From an uncultured Mediterraneibacter sp. (GTDB lineage Bacteria > Bacillota > Clostridia > Lachnospirales > Lachnospiraceae), in NCBI GenBank assembly GCA_944381935.1, contig CALWMN010000018.1, positions 1 through 52,313 on the forward strand: 52,313 bases of DNA. The letters are read 5' to 3'. The notes beneath the pieces are model-generated. The model was not told the origin of the DNA. It did not search any database and saw only the letters and a program-made list of their open reading frames with translations. Within the stretch, counting starts at the first letter, position 1; each line of letters begins with the position of its first letter. A program made the position numbers and the translations under genes. Positions 33,247 to 42,416 of the stretch are shown in pieces.

Positions 33247-33768
33247 ATGGAACTGAATGAATTAGAGAAACGGCAGTTATTTCAGGTGGAGGGAGACTGC
33301 CAAACGAAGGTACTTGATGAACTTTATTTTACCGCGCGATATACCAGCGACCCGGAACAACGGAATGCGGTGCAAAATCTGCTGACAAAGTTACGTGCTT
33401 TATCAGAGAAAGAATGTATGGATTTAGTAAAAGATGTTCAGAAAAATTATCAGTTGCCTTATCCTCCCCGGACGATTGGGGAAATGATCGCAGAGGCAAG
33501 GCAGCGGTCTGGTGCTGAAAAATTGAAAGGGCATGACATTATGGGTCTGGAAAGGTTTGACCCTGACGTACATCACATGATTATATGTGAAGTGCTCTCC
33601 CATCAGTCAACGATTGGAAGTAAAGGTGACAGGATGCGGTTGTTCCTTACGGATGAGGGATACCAGAAAGCATTGGATAATCAGGAGCAGGGACATCTTA
33701 AAATCAAGAACCATGCGAAAGTAAAATTTGGTCGATTATATTATGACCGCAGAGACAGGACCTTGTAA
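33247..33768 (+). CDS. ICE protein of unknown function (173 aa)
   Basis: A charged soluble protein that I do not recognise. The N-terminus (MELNELEKRQLFQVEGDCQTKVLDEL) and KECMDLVKDVQKNY look helical. The C-terminal half (MIICEVLSHQSTIGSKGDRMRLFLTDEGYQ) may form a small mixed domain. AAGGAGG lies 10 bases before ATG 33247. First gene of the ICE run, 26 bp before the replication protein gene. Similar small proteins lead this gene cluster in related ICEs, from memory. Confidence 0.7.
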   Translation: MELNELEKRQLFQVEGDCQTKVLDELYFTARYTSDPEQRNAVQNLLTKLRALSEKECMDLVKDVQKNYQLPYPPRTIGEMIAEARQRSGAEKLKGHDIMGLERFDPDVHHMIICEVLSHQSTIGSKGDRMRLFLTDEGYQKALDNQEQGHLKIKNHAKVKFGRLYYDRRDRTL

Positions 33769-33794
33769 CCGATATTGAGAAAGGAGGCGATACG

Positions 33795-34667
33795 ATGGCG
33801 GTATTCCGGGTAGAAAAAACAAAGGATTTTACGATCATGTGCAATCATCATTTGCGCAACGTGAGCTTGTCCCTGAAAGCAAAGGGGCTGTTATCCCTGA
33901 TGCTGTCTCTGCCGGAAGATTGGGATTATACCACGAAAGGCCTCGCTCATATCTGCAAGGATGGCGTTGATTCTATTTCTACGGCCATTAAGGAACTGGA
34001 GCGGCACGGTTATCTCACCAGACGGCGCCTCCGTAATGAAAACGGACAGCTTGGCGACATTGAATATACGATTCATGAAAAACCTGTAACTGCTGAGAAA
34101 CAAGGGGGCTCACCTAAACGGGAAAAGCCAGTACAGGTAAATCCAGGACAGGCAAAACCTGTTCAGGAGGAACCTGTCTTGGGAAATCCCGCACAATTAA
34201 ATACTAATCAACAAAGAACGAAAAAATCAAAAACAGATAGATTAAGGACGTATCCATCTATCTATCCGGCAGAGCCGGAGAAGGCTGACTGCCCGGATGA
34301 GATGGAGCGGATAGAACTGATAAATGCTTATCGTGAAATTATCAAAGAGAATATTGAGTACGATATTCTTGTTCAGCGGTATGGAGAGGAACGGCTGGAT
34401 GAAACAGTGGAACTTATGCTTGATGTAGTCCTCTCTAAACGGCCTTTTATCCGTATTGCGGGGGATGATTTTCCACGGGAGATTGTGAAAAGCCGGTTTT
34501 TGAAAATCAACTCCGGTCACATAGAATATGTTTTTGACTGTATCGACAAAAACACGACAAAGGTTGGAAATATCAAAGCATATCTGCTGGCAGCGTTATA
34601 TAATGCCCCGGCAACAATGGACAGTTACTATCGGGCAGAGGTTAACCATGATATGTATGGCTGTTAA
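33795..34667 (+). CDS. HTH replication-initiator-like protein (DUF6017 type)
   Basis: A 290-residue protein. The N-terminal winged helix (1-100) has NVSLSLKAKGLLSLMLSLPEDWDYTTKGLA and SISTAIKELERHGYL, typical of RepA_N/DnaD-like initiators. A Pro/Glu/Lys linker of imperfect KPVQ-type repeats (about 103-150) leads to a C-terminal domain (175-290) matching the DUF6017 part found with these proteins in Tn1549-like ICEs. AAAGGAGG lies before ATG 33795. It probably starts replication of the excised ICE or of its relaxed strand. Confidence 0.8.
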   Translation: MAVFRVEKTKDFTIMCNHHLRNVSLSLKAKGLLSLMLSLPEDWDYTTKGLAHICKDGVDSISTAIKELERHGYLTRRRLRNENGQLGDIEYTIHEKPVTAEKQGGSPKREKPVQVNPGQAKPVQEEPVLGNPAQLNTNQQRTKKSKTDRLRTYPSIYPAEPEKADCPDEMERIELINAYREIIKENIEYDILVQRYGEERLDETVELMLDVVLSKRPFIRIAGDDFPREIVKSRFLKINSGHIEYVFDCIDKNTTKVGNIKAYLLAALYNAPATMDSYYRAEVNHDMYGC

Positions 34668-34717
34668 GTAGTGAAGGTGCATTTTCTGATTTTACCACAG
34701 AAAGGAGGCGGCGCACG

Positions 34718-34744
34718 ATGAAACAGAAAATCGTGCCAGGTTAA
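34718..34744 (+). CDS. Eight-codon leader peptide, translational coupler
   Basis: ATG 34718 with a strong AAAGGAGG (34701-34708) reads MKQKIVPG and stops at TAA 34742-34744, one base before the primase start at 34746. The primase has no good ribosome site of its own, so ribosomes ending here probably restart on it. Confidence 0.5.
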   Translation: MKQKIVPG

Positions 34745-34745
34745 A

Positions 34746-35726
34746 ATGCCTGGTGTAACAGAGGAACAGATTCAACAGGCCAGAGATGCGGATTTATTCG
34801 CTTATCTGCAATCCCATGAGCCTGGAGTCCTAAAACGGGACGGACCAAATTACCGGCATAAGGAACATGACAGCCTGGTCTATGTGAGCGCAAAAAGGTA
34901 TTGGTACTGGAACAGCCGGAACCGGGCAATCAATGCCATTGATTATCTTATGAACATCCGGGGCTATGGGTTTGTGGAGGCTGTGGAAATGCTTGCCGGC
35001 AGCAATCCTTGTCCGGTACGTCCTACTACGGCTGTTGCTCATAGAGAAAGTCAGAAAACAGAAGAAAAAAAGCTGTTTCGCCTTCCCTGGCCTAAGCGCT
35101 GTGCGACTTTCGCAGTTTCTTATTTGCAGCGAAGGGGAATCAGTAGTCAGGTTATCAGCCAGTGTTTCCGGGCCGGCCTATTTTATGAATCCAGATATAA
35201 GGGCGAGGCAGTTTGTGTGTTTGTAGGAAGGGATGAGGCGGGAAAAGAGAAGTTTGCCTGTATGCGTGGGATTGGAGGCGGTCTGAAAAAAGATATTTAT
35301 GGCAGTGATAAGCGGTATAGTTTCTGCTTCCCGCCAATGGAACCGGGGAGCCGTCATGTGGCGGTGTTTGAGGCTCCTATCGATGCTCTCTCTCATGCTA
35401 CCTTGCAGGAATTGGAAGGATGGAAATGGAATGGCTACCGCCTGTCTTTAGGCGGGACCTCTCATGTAGCCCTTATTTCCTTCCTGGAGCGTCACCCGGA
35501 GATAAAAAGGGTGAATCTATACATGGATAATGACCTCGCCGGCCGGGTGGGAGCCCGGAAGATTAAGGCTATGCTTCGCGCTGATTCCCGGTTCCGTTAT
35601 ATCCGGGTCGGTATCAATCCACCCCGCATAGGAAAAGATTACAACGAAAAATTGCTGCGTGTCAGGGAGCAAATCAATGACTGCCAGTCACAACGCCGCC
35701 GGGAACAGGCGGCTGTTTTGCTTTAA
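34746..35726 (+). CDS. DUF3991/Toprim primase-like protein
   Basis: A 326-residue protein. The DUF3991-type N-terminal region (about 1-180) includes the zinc-finger-less start ARDADLFAYLQSHEP and YLQRRGISSQVI. The C-terminal Toprim domain (about 195-310) has the catalytic glutamate in VAVFEAPIDALSHA and the metal aspartates in LYMDNDLAGRVGARK. This is the accessory primase common in Tn1549-like and related ICEs, acting on transferred or replicating single strands. ATG 34746 probably depends on the short upstream frame for translation. Confidence 0.86.
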   Translation: MPGVTEEQIQQARDADLFAYLQSHEPGVLKRDGPNYRHKEHDSLVYVSAKRYWYWNSRNRAINAIDYLMNIRGYGFVEAVEMLAGSNPCPVRPTTAVAHRESQKTEEKKLFRLPWPKRCATFAVSYLQRRGISSQVISQCFRAGLFYESRYKGEAVCVFVGRDEAGKEKFACMRGIGGGLKKDIYGSDKRYSFCFPPMEPGSRHVAVFEAPIDALSHATLQELEGWKWNGYRLSLGGTSHVALISFLERHPEIKRVNLYMDNDLAGRVGARKIKAMLRADSRFRYIRVGINPPRIGKDYNEKLLRVREQINDCQSQRRREQAAVLL

Positions 35727-35774
35727 AGGATATGTTTCTGCCTGAGAGCGGAGACGAGAAGGAGGATGATGGAG

Positions 35775-36059
35775 ATGACAGAAACAAAGAATACAGCATT
35801 ACAGACAATCGCTGAAGCTGCCCGGTGCCCGGAATATGGACCTGATATGGTAAAAGCGCTGATGGAGAAATTGGACATGAATGAGAAAGGTTTTGCCCTT
35901 CTGATGAATGTTACCCCGTCCACGGTCCGGCTCTGGACCAGTGGGGCAGCTCAGCCCTGTGGCACAGCTAAGCGTCTGATGCAGATTTATGAAACCGGAC
36001 CGGAAATTGTCAGCAAAATTGCCGGAGTAAAGCCGATGACAGGCGGGAGGGATTTATAA
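35775..36059 (+). CDS. Small helix-turn-helix protein
   Basis: A 94-residue protein with an XRE-like HTH (about 28-80) including GPDMVKALMEKLDMNEKGFA and VTPSTVRLWTSGAAQPCGTAKRLM. It resembles the antitoxin/regulator type that recognises promoters in mobile elements. ATG 35775 is 9 bases from AAGGAGG; ATG 35766 is directly against that site and less likely. It directly abuts the next gene. Confidence 0.75.
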   Translation: MTETKNTALQTIAEAARCPEYGPDMVKALMEKLDMNEKGFALLMNVTPSTVRLWTSGAAQPCGTAKRLMQIYETGPEIVSKIAGVKPMTGGRDL

Positions 36060-36851
36060 ATGGCAGAAGAAATGATACAGCCTGCTACGGTTGAGGAACC
36101 ACCTGTCGCAGAAAATGAGCAGGTTAAGGCGCTGCTTGTACTGCTGAAAGAAAATGATGCTCCGGGATGGAGGGAGTTTGCGGTGCTTATCAGCCATATG
36201 ACCGAAATGGAGCGGCAGCTTGCCGATGCACTGGATGATCTCCAAGGCATACACGAAAGGCTGCAGGAAGTTCAGAATCAATCTCTGAAATCTGTTCTGA
36301 AAAAGAATTATCAGTCATTGCAGAAAAATGTAAATACCATGCATCAAAGCGTATCAGAGTTGAAAAAACAGATTGTGGAGGGATGTAAAACTATCCTGGA
36401 GGACTTTAAGGTACGCGGAAGTATTGCATTAAACGGAATTACACGGTTTCTGCATTTGAAACCGGCGTTGGAGACAGTGCAGAAAGCGGTGGAAAAGAGT
36501 ACGCAGGCTTGTGACCGGGCAGTTTCACGGATTGACGCTTTTAGTAAAGAATACCATAAGGCAGGTCTGCATCTTAAAAATATGGGCCATGCCCTGCGGG
36601 GCAGACCGGCAGAATCAGAGGTGAAGGGCACAGGATGGGTTGCGGATGCGTTCAAAGGAGGCTTTAAATTGGTGCGCCATTTTTCTTCCAAAGTAGGTCA
36701 AAGCGCAGAACAGTCATTAGCCACGCTGGCGAGACTGGAGTATGCCGCGCAGGGCCGCTCCTCTGTTTTAGAGGCTATGCGGGAACAGAAGGAAAAGGCA
36801 GAAAAGGGAAAAAATGCACCGTCTCCTTCCCGCGATAAGGAAAGTCGATAA
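36060..36851 (+). CDS. DUF6674-like coiled-coil ICE protein
   Basis: A 263-residue, mostly helical protein with long coiled-coil stretches (about 45-120) and a C-terminal basic tail. NENDAPGWREFAVLISHMTEMERQL-type sequence near residue 30 fits the DUF6674 family of clostridial ICEs, from memory. Its start directly follows the stop of the HTH gene, with GGGAGG upstream. Function unknown. Confidence 0.68.
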   Translation: MAEEMIQPATVEEPPVAENEQVKALLVLLKENDAPGWREFAVLISHMTEMERQLADALDDLQGIHERLQEVQNQSLKSVLKKNYQSLQKNVNTMHQSVSELKKQIVEGCKTILEDFKVRGSIALNGITRFLHLKPALETVQKAVEKSTQACDRAVSRIDAFSKEYHKAGLHLKNMGHALRGRPAESEVKGTGWVADAFKGGFKLVRHFSSKVGQSAEQSLATLARLEYAAQGRSSVLEAMREQKEKAEKGKNAPSPSRDKESR

Positions 36852-36881
36852 ATCAGCAATCAAAATGAAGGGAGGAAAGAA

Positions 36882-37784
36882 ATGCGCGAGGAACCACTTC
36901 CGCAGATTTATTTTATCCGTGATACGGACTTAATAACTTTTGCCTACGAACTTCATATTTTGCCCGGCGATTTTCTCAGGGAAATCGAATTTAATCTCCA
37001 ATCCTTGATAACAAATACCGGACCGGACTCTATTGCAATCATGGGAAAGAACCACATGTGGTTTTCTGATTCCCTGTTTGCGTATTGCTCCACGGGAGAT
37101 TTGTACCAGATGATCTTTACTACGGAGTATCTTGGGGCAAGAGCCTTTCTGTTTCATGCGGACAGAAAAGAGGATGGGCGGGCGTATGGCGATCTTCTGA
37201 TGATGGACCTGGACACACTGCGGCAGGATGTAAAACGGAATATTCTCTATCCTGAAGGTGTCAACATTGAGCTTAAAGATGGAAGGACAGAAACGATAAG
37301 TCTTAAAAAATGGCATACAATGGAACTTCACGAAAAGGATGCCCTGAAAAGCTGGGGCTTTTCTTATAATCTGGAGCAGGTTGCAAAATGGCGGAACCAT
37401 TATTCCGTTGTATTGAACTATTGGAAGGAACAGGCATTTGCTTATACATCTGAAGGATTAGAGGAATTGCTGAATACGGGGTACATGGCGGCAGCGCAAT
37501 ACCCGGATATGGATATGTACCGTATACCGTTGGGGACTGCAAAACAGATGCTTCTATATGATGAGGCGCCAGTCTACCGGCTTCTTCCTTCCGGGCCGGA
37601 GAAGATACATCCTATTACGGCGGTCACAAAGGGACTCTGGTATGAATCCTTCCGGGAATTTGCCGTTACCCCGGAGGATTTTGGTGCTGTTGACCGGCTG
37701 GTCCGCAGAGAGACTGACAGGTTAATTGGGAAATCGCCATCTTTCCAAAAGCCGGAAAAGCCATATCCTGACCCGGAGAGATAG
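36882..37784 (+). CDS. ICE protein of unknown function (300 aa)
   Basis: Not recognised. A soluble, aromatic-rich protein with YEGVNIEL-like and ISLKKWHTMELHEKDALKSW segments. No signal peptide, helix or nucleotide motif is seen. GGGAGG lies before ATG 36882; the gene is co-directional with its neighbours and 23 bp before the LPD1 gene. A polyvalent-protein-associated role is possible but unproven. Confidence 0.65.
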   Translation: MREEPLPQIYFIRDTDLITFAYELHILPGDFLREIEFNLQSLITNTGPDSIAIMGKNHMWFSDSLFAYCSTGDLYQMIFTTEYLGARAFLFHADRKEDGRAYGDLLMMDLDTLRQDVKRNILYPEGVNIELKDGRTETISLKKWHTMELHEKDALKSWGFSYNLEQVAKWRNHYSVVLNYWKEQAFAYTSEGLEELLNTGYMAAAQYPDMDMYRIPLGTAKQMLLYDEAPVYRLLPSGPEKIHPITAVTKGLWYESFREFAVTPEDFGAVDRLVRRETDRLIGKSPSFQKPEKPYPDPER

Positions 37785-37807
37785 ATATTGATTGGAGGTG
37801 ATACAGA

Positions 37808-39829
37808 TTGCCACAGCAGCATGAAGATTTTGGAGAGAAGATTGGCGGCGCAAAAAAAGATTTATGGAAAGACCGGGGGCTCTATGTAGATGATCTTAGC
37901 AGCATGAATGAGCGTGAGGCTGAAAAATTTGTAAGAAAAGATAACATCTGGAAAAAACCGGATTACGCGGCAATGCTGGAGGAGGGCGTGCCTCTTGGAG
38001 TAGTGTATTTCATTAAGAAAGCCAGAGACAGCCTTGCCGCCTCACCTGCGTATACCTACGGTGATGATACACCGGAGAAACGCCTTGCCCGGCAAAAGGA
38101 ATATATTGAAACGGTCCGCAGCCTGCAATCTGTGGTCGGAAATATCCGTACTGTGGATGAGGCCATGAGAGTTTATGACCGCTTCCTTGTAGAAAACGGA
38201 TATGTGGAACAGGTTCAGGGCTGGGGAAGTGGAATCCATTACCGGGCAACGAAAAAGGGCCAGGAAAATACAGCCATTACTAATAAACTGGCGAATACTC
38301 TGTATATTCGATCAGCAGGATATTTCGAGCGGAACTTTACGCAGAAAGCGCAGAAGGAACAGTTTGGCGTTTCCAAAGAGCAGAAAGTGCCAAAAGGTTA
38401 TGCAATCCATTATAACGATGGGAAAAATACATATTCCAGAAAGGATGACTGGAAACCTGATACCTACTATGTGACAAAGGGGTATGCTATCTTAAAAGAT
38501 AACTTTGAGACGCGGGAGGCCGCCTTGAAGTGGGTACAGGATTTTGCAAAAGGCCGGGGAAAAGGCGGAAAGACAAGATTTGTCCCGCCTCAGCTTGCGC
38601 ACGTGAAACGGAACGGGCCGGATTATCGCAGCGGTGTGGAAATCACCGGGCAGAACTATCTTGATACGTTCGGTTTTCGAGGTGGGGAATTTGGTAACTG
38701 GATGAACCAGAATGACCGGCAGACATCCCTTAATATGGGATTTGAAGCGCTGAAGGATTTAGCCTCGGCTCTGCAGATCAGTGACAAAGATATTGCTTAC
38801 CAGGGTACCCTTGCGATTGCTTTTGGTGCCAGGGGTAGCGGCAACGCGGCGGCTCACTACGAACCGCTGCGTAAGGTTATCAATCTTACGAAAATGCACG
38901 GGGCCGGTTCTCTGGCCCATGAATGGTGGCATGGTCTGGATGATTACCTGGGCACAAAGTTTGGCGCGCGGGAAATGCTTTCGGAACAGCCAAAACTCTA
39001 CCCCCCTTTTCAAAAGCTGATTGAAACAATGAAGTATAAGCCGGAAACGCCGGAGCAGGCAACGGCCAGGATTGCAGCGCAGGCAGAGCGTACCCGGAAA
39101 AATGCGGCGGGCTGGCTGGATTCAGCGGTACTTGCGTCCTTAAAGCGATACGGGAATGAGGAAGATATGGAGACCTATACTGTTTTGCGCGAGGCATTTC
39201 TTTCCGGCGAGGCGGGGAGTGTAGAACAGATTAGTGCCTTCAAAAAATCTGTTACGGGCCGGGTAATCCCCAAAAGTGAACGGGAACGGTTGGAAATCTT
39301 TGAGCGAATATTGTCCGGGGGACAGCAGGAGGCTCCACAGATTGGAAAGGTGGAGACTGATTTCTATAAAAGTTCCGTCCGTATGGGGAAGGAATGTGAA
39401 AAGGATGGCGGCTATTGGGACAGCAATACAGAGATGACGGCCAGGGCTTTCGCCTGTTATATCAAGGACAAGCTGCCTTATGCGTCTGATTATCTTGTGG
39501 GCCATGCGGATTGTGCCGCTACTCTTGTCGCGGACAAGGAGGGGAAAATGGAGGTTCTGAAAGCATTCCCGGAAGGAGAGGAACGCCGGGCTATCAATGC
39601 GGTATTTGATGAAATTGTTGCGGATTTGAAACGGAATCAGATTCTTACTCATGCCGAGACAATATCTCCGCTTCCGGTGCCGGAATTTCGTGAGGCAAAG
39701 GACGGACAGTTATCTATGTTCGATGCCGGACGGCCTTCTGTCCTGGGACAGCTTACAGCAAAGAAACCGGCAGAAAAGCCAGCTCCGGGGCAGGAGATTA
39801 CTCAAAAGAGGCCAGTCCCGGAGATTTAG
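37808..39829 (+). CDS. LPD1-type polyvalent protein with HEWWH metallopeptidase motif
   Basis: A 673-residue protein. The N-terminal motif FGEKIGGAKKDLW is typical of polyvalent proteins. The central LPD1-like domain (about 280-560) carries AGSLAHEWWHGLDDYLG, a zinc-peptidase-like HExxH, with GLNMGF-like and ETDFYKSS segments. The C-terminal tail ends in repeated DGQLSMFDAGRPS and QLTAKKP linker-type sequence. Such proteins are sent to or act in the recipient in several phages and ICEs; that role here is an inference. The start is TTG 37808 with GGAGGTG 7 bases upstream. Confidence 0.82.
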   Translation: MPQQHEDFGEKIGGAKKDLWKDRGLYVDDLSSMNEREAEKFVRKDNIWKKPDYAAMLEEGVPLGVVYFIKKARDSLAASPAYTYGDDTPEKRLARQKEYIETVRSLQSVVGNIRTVDEAMRVYDRFLVENGYVEQVQGWGSGIHYRATKKGQENTAITNKLANTLYIRSAGYFERNFTQKAQKEQFGVSKEQKVPKGYAIHYNDGKNTYSRKDDWKPDTYYVTKGYAILKDNFETREAALKWVQDFAKGRGKGGKTRFVPPQLAHVKRNGPDYRSGVEITGQNYLDTFGFRGGEFGNWMNQNDRQTSLNMGFEALKDLASALQISDKDIAYQGTLAIAFGARGSGNAAAHYEPLRKVINLTKMHGAGSLAHEWWHGLDDYLGTKFGAREMLSEQPKLYPPFQKLIETMKYKPETPEQATARIAAQAERTRKNAAGWLDSAVLASLKRYGNEEDMETYTVLREAFLSGEAGSVEQISAFKKSVTGRVIPKSERERLEIFERILSGGQQEAPQIGKVETDFYKSSVRMGKECEKDGGYWDSNTEMTARAFACYIKDKLPYASDYLVGHADCAATLVADKEGKMEVLKAFPEGEERRAINAVFDEIVADLKRNQILTHAETISPLPVPEFREAKDGQLSMFDAGRPSVLGQLTAKKPAEKPAPGQEITQKRPVPEI

Positions 39830-39844
39830 GAGGTGTTGAACACA

Positions 39845-40669
39845 TTGGAAGAAAATAAAGATTATCGTGCCTATCGGTATGGAGATTATTTGGAGCCGGG
39901 ACATGAATTGAAGATTGAACACAGTATTTTATGTGAAGATATAGATATTTCTTCTCTAATTAGGATGGGAAAAGACAGTTTGGAGGCTATGCGCCAGGGA
40001 AGTATTGACGGGGAGCAGAAAGCCTATGAGATTGTGGTGGCGGCGGCAAAACAGTGGGAACAGCAGGCGGCTTCCACACAGATGATTAACCGGGCATTGG
40101 AATATCTGCGAACCCCGGAAGTAGAACATACCGCTAATGAATGGCACAAAAGCGGCGACTGGAGAAACAGCGAGGAAATCAGCAACCGTGTTTATAAAAT
40201 GACTTGCAATATTTGGGAAGATACAAAATATGACCGGGAGACAAAACAGATGTTTCCGGTCGCCTGGTATGTGACCTGGGATGTCTATGTAAATTCACCA
40301 AAACAAGGATATGGTGAGAAGATTGCCGGTCAAAATCAGAAACGTTATACCGATAAGGCTGCCGCTCTGAAATATCTGGAAGGAAGGAAAAAAGCCTATG
40401 CCCATCTGTTTTCAGAAGTTTCCCCGCCAATCCCACAGAAGTATGAGAGACATTTTAAGGTATACGGCACACTACTTCCAGGATATTCAATAGAAGGCCG
40501 GGAAAAGGAAAAAACAGAGCAGGCCGCCAGCCAGTTTTTGGAGGGCGGCTTTTCTGCGTCTCAAAAAGGGGAAAAGACTTCTGTGCTGGGTAAGCTGTCC
40601 GAAGCAAAATCACAGGAGAAAGTAGCTGCTTTACCCGGAGCCAGAAAAAAGGAGGATAGGTCAAGATGA
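39845..40669 (+). CDS. ICE protein of unknown function (274 aa)
   Basis: A charged soluble protein with YRAYRYGDYLEPGHELKIEH near the N-terminus and a C-terminal SASQKGEKTSVLGKLSEAK tail like the linker of its upstream neighbour, suggesting the two share a protein-interaction tail. The start is TTG 39845 with AGGAGGTG 9 bases upstream. It overlaps the next gene (ATGA). No family is recognised. Confidence 0.68.
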   Translation: MEENKDYRAYRYGDYLEPGHELKIEHSILCEDIDISSLIRMGKDSLEAMRQGSIDGEQKAYEIVVAAAKQWEQQAASTQMINRALEYLRTPEVEHTANEWHKSGDWRNSEEISNRVYKMTCNIWEDTKYDRETKQMFPVAWYVTWDVYVNSPKQGYGEKIAGQNQKRYTDKAAALKYLEGRKKAYAHLFSEVSPPIPQKYERHFKVYGTLLPGYSIEGREKEKTEQAASQFLEGGFSASQKGEKTSVLGKLSEAKSQEKVAALPGARKKEDRSR

Positions 40670-41082
40670 AAGTTTTAATGGTAGAGCCGGAAAAAGTACC
40701 ATATGAGACAGAGATTGCGGAAGGGCTGAAACCTTTGCAGGATGCTGTGGGCGGTGACATTCAGGCGGTATATCCTTATGAGGACCCGGTGGCGCTGATT
40801 TGTAATGATGAAAGTAAGCTGCTGGGGCTCCCTTTAAACCGGGCGCTTACGGATGATGAGGGTAATGTTTATGACATCCTTGCCGGGAACTTCCTGCTTG
40901 TGGGGCTTGGTGAGGAAGAGTTCTCGGATTTATCTCCTGATTTGATGGAGAAATATAAAGAGAAATTTGAGCACCCGGAAAAATTTGTCCGTATCGGCGG
41001 GCGGTTTCTGGTGGTAAAACAGCCAATCCCGGAGGAATCAATGGCGGGGGAGAAAAAGCCTAAGACACTGGAAAGGAGTTAA
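40666..41082 (+). CDS. DUF3846-like ICE protein
   Basis: A 138-residue protein with MKVLMVEPEKVPYETEI, LQDAVGGDIQAVYPYEDPVALICNDE and GLPLNRAL, matching the DUF3846 family common in clostridial conjugative elements and phages; its function is unknown. ATG 40666 overlaps the previous stop codon, with AGGAGGAT upstream. Confidence 0.8.
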   Translation: MKVLMVEPEKVPYETEIAEGLKPLQDAVGGDIQAVYPYEDPVALICNDESKLLGLPLNRALTDDEGNVYDILAGNFLLVGLGEEEFSDLSPDLMEKYKEKFEHPEKFVRIGGRFLVVKQPIPEESMAGEKKPKTLERS

Positions 41083-41087
41083 TCGTT

Positions 41088-41903
41088 ATGCTGATGGCAG
41101 TAGAAGGACCTTATGCGCTTATGGTGCAACCGGATGATATTCTGATTTCTCCCCGCGAGGTAGATGAACATTTTGGGACAATGGTATGTTTCCATCCCCG
41201 GTACGCATTGGGAGATCGTCATAATTATGTGGACAAAGATGATTTCCTCCGGGAGATGTACTTAAATACTGTGGGGAATGATGAGCGTGGCATGGAGCGT
41301 TACGAGAATATGGTAAACATGGTGTGGAGCCGGAAAATGACCGGGCCAAATCCTGATCCCCGTGCTGTTGACAATACTATGCTGAATGTAATCGCTAAGA
41401 AATATATCATGCTGCCACTGTATCTTTACGACCATTCCGGGCTTGCTATGAGCACGGAGAGTTTTGTGGGAAAGGCGGTTCACGCAGAATGGGACAGTGG
41501 ACAGGTAGGGTGGATTTATGTTTCCAAAGAGGATGCTTTAAAGGAATTTGGCGGTGACAGGATGACCGGAGCCGTAAAGAAAAAGGCAGAGAACCTGATG
41601 CGCGGTGAGGTGGAGGTGTATGACGCTTATCTCCGAGGAGAATGTTATGGTTTTGAACTTTATAAAAATGGTGAATTGGAAGATAGCTGTTGGGGATTTA
41701 TTGGGAATTTGACAGATGTGTACAGAGATATGGCAGAACATCTCCCGGAGGAATGTAAGGGTATGCTGGAACATCTGGAGGAACAGAATCACCCGGCAAC
41801 AATCGTAAAAACACTTTTGAGACACGCAAAAATCCAGGTGGATCAGGCGGCGAAAGCCTTTGAGCGGAATACCCGTCAGCAGGTAATGGAGAACGCCCGG
41901 TAA
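41088..41903 (+). CDS. ICE protein of unknown function (271 aa)
   Basis: A soluble acidic protein with MLMAVEGPYALMVQPDD, MVCFHPRYALGDRHNY and PLYLYDHSGLAM. Its C-terminal region is helical and Lys/Gln-rich. AAAGGAG lies 9 bases before ATG 41088. From memory, proteins with this YDHSGLAMST stretch recur in Tn1549-like ICEs, but no function is established. It is 42 bp before pcfB. Confidence 0.68.
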   Translation: MLMAVEGPYALMVQPDDILISPREVDEHFGTMVCFHPRYALGDRHNYVDKDDFLREMYLNTVGNDERGMERYENMVNMVWSRKMTGPNPDPRAVDNTMLNVIAKKYIMLPLYLYDHSGLAMSTESFVGKAVHAEWDSGQVGWIYVSKEDALKEFGGDRMTGAVKKKAENLMRGEVEVYDAYLRGECYGFELYKNGELEDSCWGFIGNLTDVYRDMAEHLPEECKGMLEHLEEQNHPATIVKTLLRHAKIQVDQAAKAFERNTRQQVMENAR

Positions 41904-41945
41904 CATTGGATTTTTTGTTTGATCTTAGCAGAAAGGAGGATGCGA

Positions 41946-42416
41946 TTGCAGGAAGATTTGGAACAACGGACCGTATCAGTCTCTATCCAGGCGGCAAAGC
42001 TGTCCGGGAGGGTGCTTCGCTCTGCGCTTGCCGCTGCGCTGCGGAAAATGGAGCAGGAGCGGACAAATCCAAAGGTCGGGCGCAACAGTATGAAGCGGCT
42101 GACCTATAAGGACCCTGGGGCGAATACCATTGAGGTGCCTGGAAGAATCCGGTCCTTTGAACGGTACGCCCGGAAACATCAGGTACGATACCATATTGAA
42201 AAGGAGCTGGGGACGGACCCACCGAAATGGACCGTCTATTTTAAAGCAAATCAGGTAGACGCCGTGACCGCGGCTTTTAAGGAATATACGCAGAAAGACC
42301 TTTCCCGCAGCAGCAGGCCATCGCTGCTTACTCAGCTTCGCAAATTTAAGGAACTGGCCCAGACACTTGGCCGCGACAAAGTAAGGAATAAGGAGCATGG
42401 AGGGCCGGAACTTTGA
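41946..42416 (+). CDS. PcfB-family conjugation accessory protein
   Basis: A 156-residue protein matching PcfB (DUF3801): QEDLEQRTVSVSIQAAKLSG and FERYARKHQVRYHIEKELG. PcfB in pCF10 works with the VirD4-type coupling protein and relaxosome. The start is TTG 41946 with AGGAGG 6 bases upstream. It overlaps virD4 by 4 bases, the usual gene pair. Confidence 0.85.
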   Translation: MQEDLEQRTVSVSIQAAKLSGRVLRSALAAALRKMEQERTNPKVGRNSMKRLTYKDPGANTIEVPGRIRSFERYARKHQVRYHIEKELGTDPPKWTVYFKANQVDAVTAAFKEYTQKDLSRSSRPSLLTQLRKFKELAQTLGRDKVRNKEHGGPEL

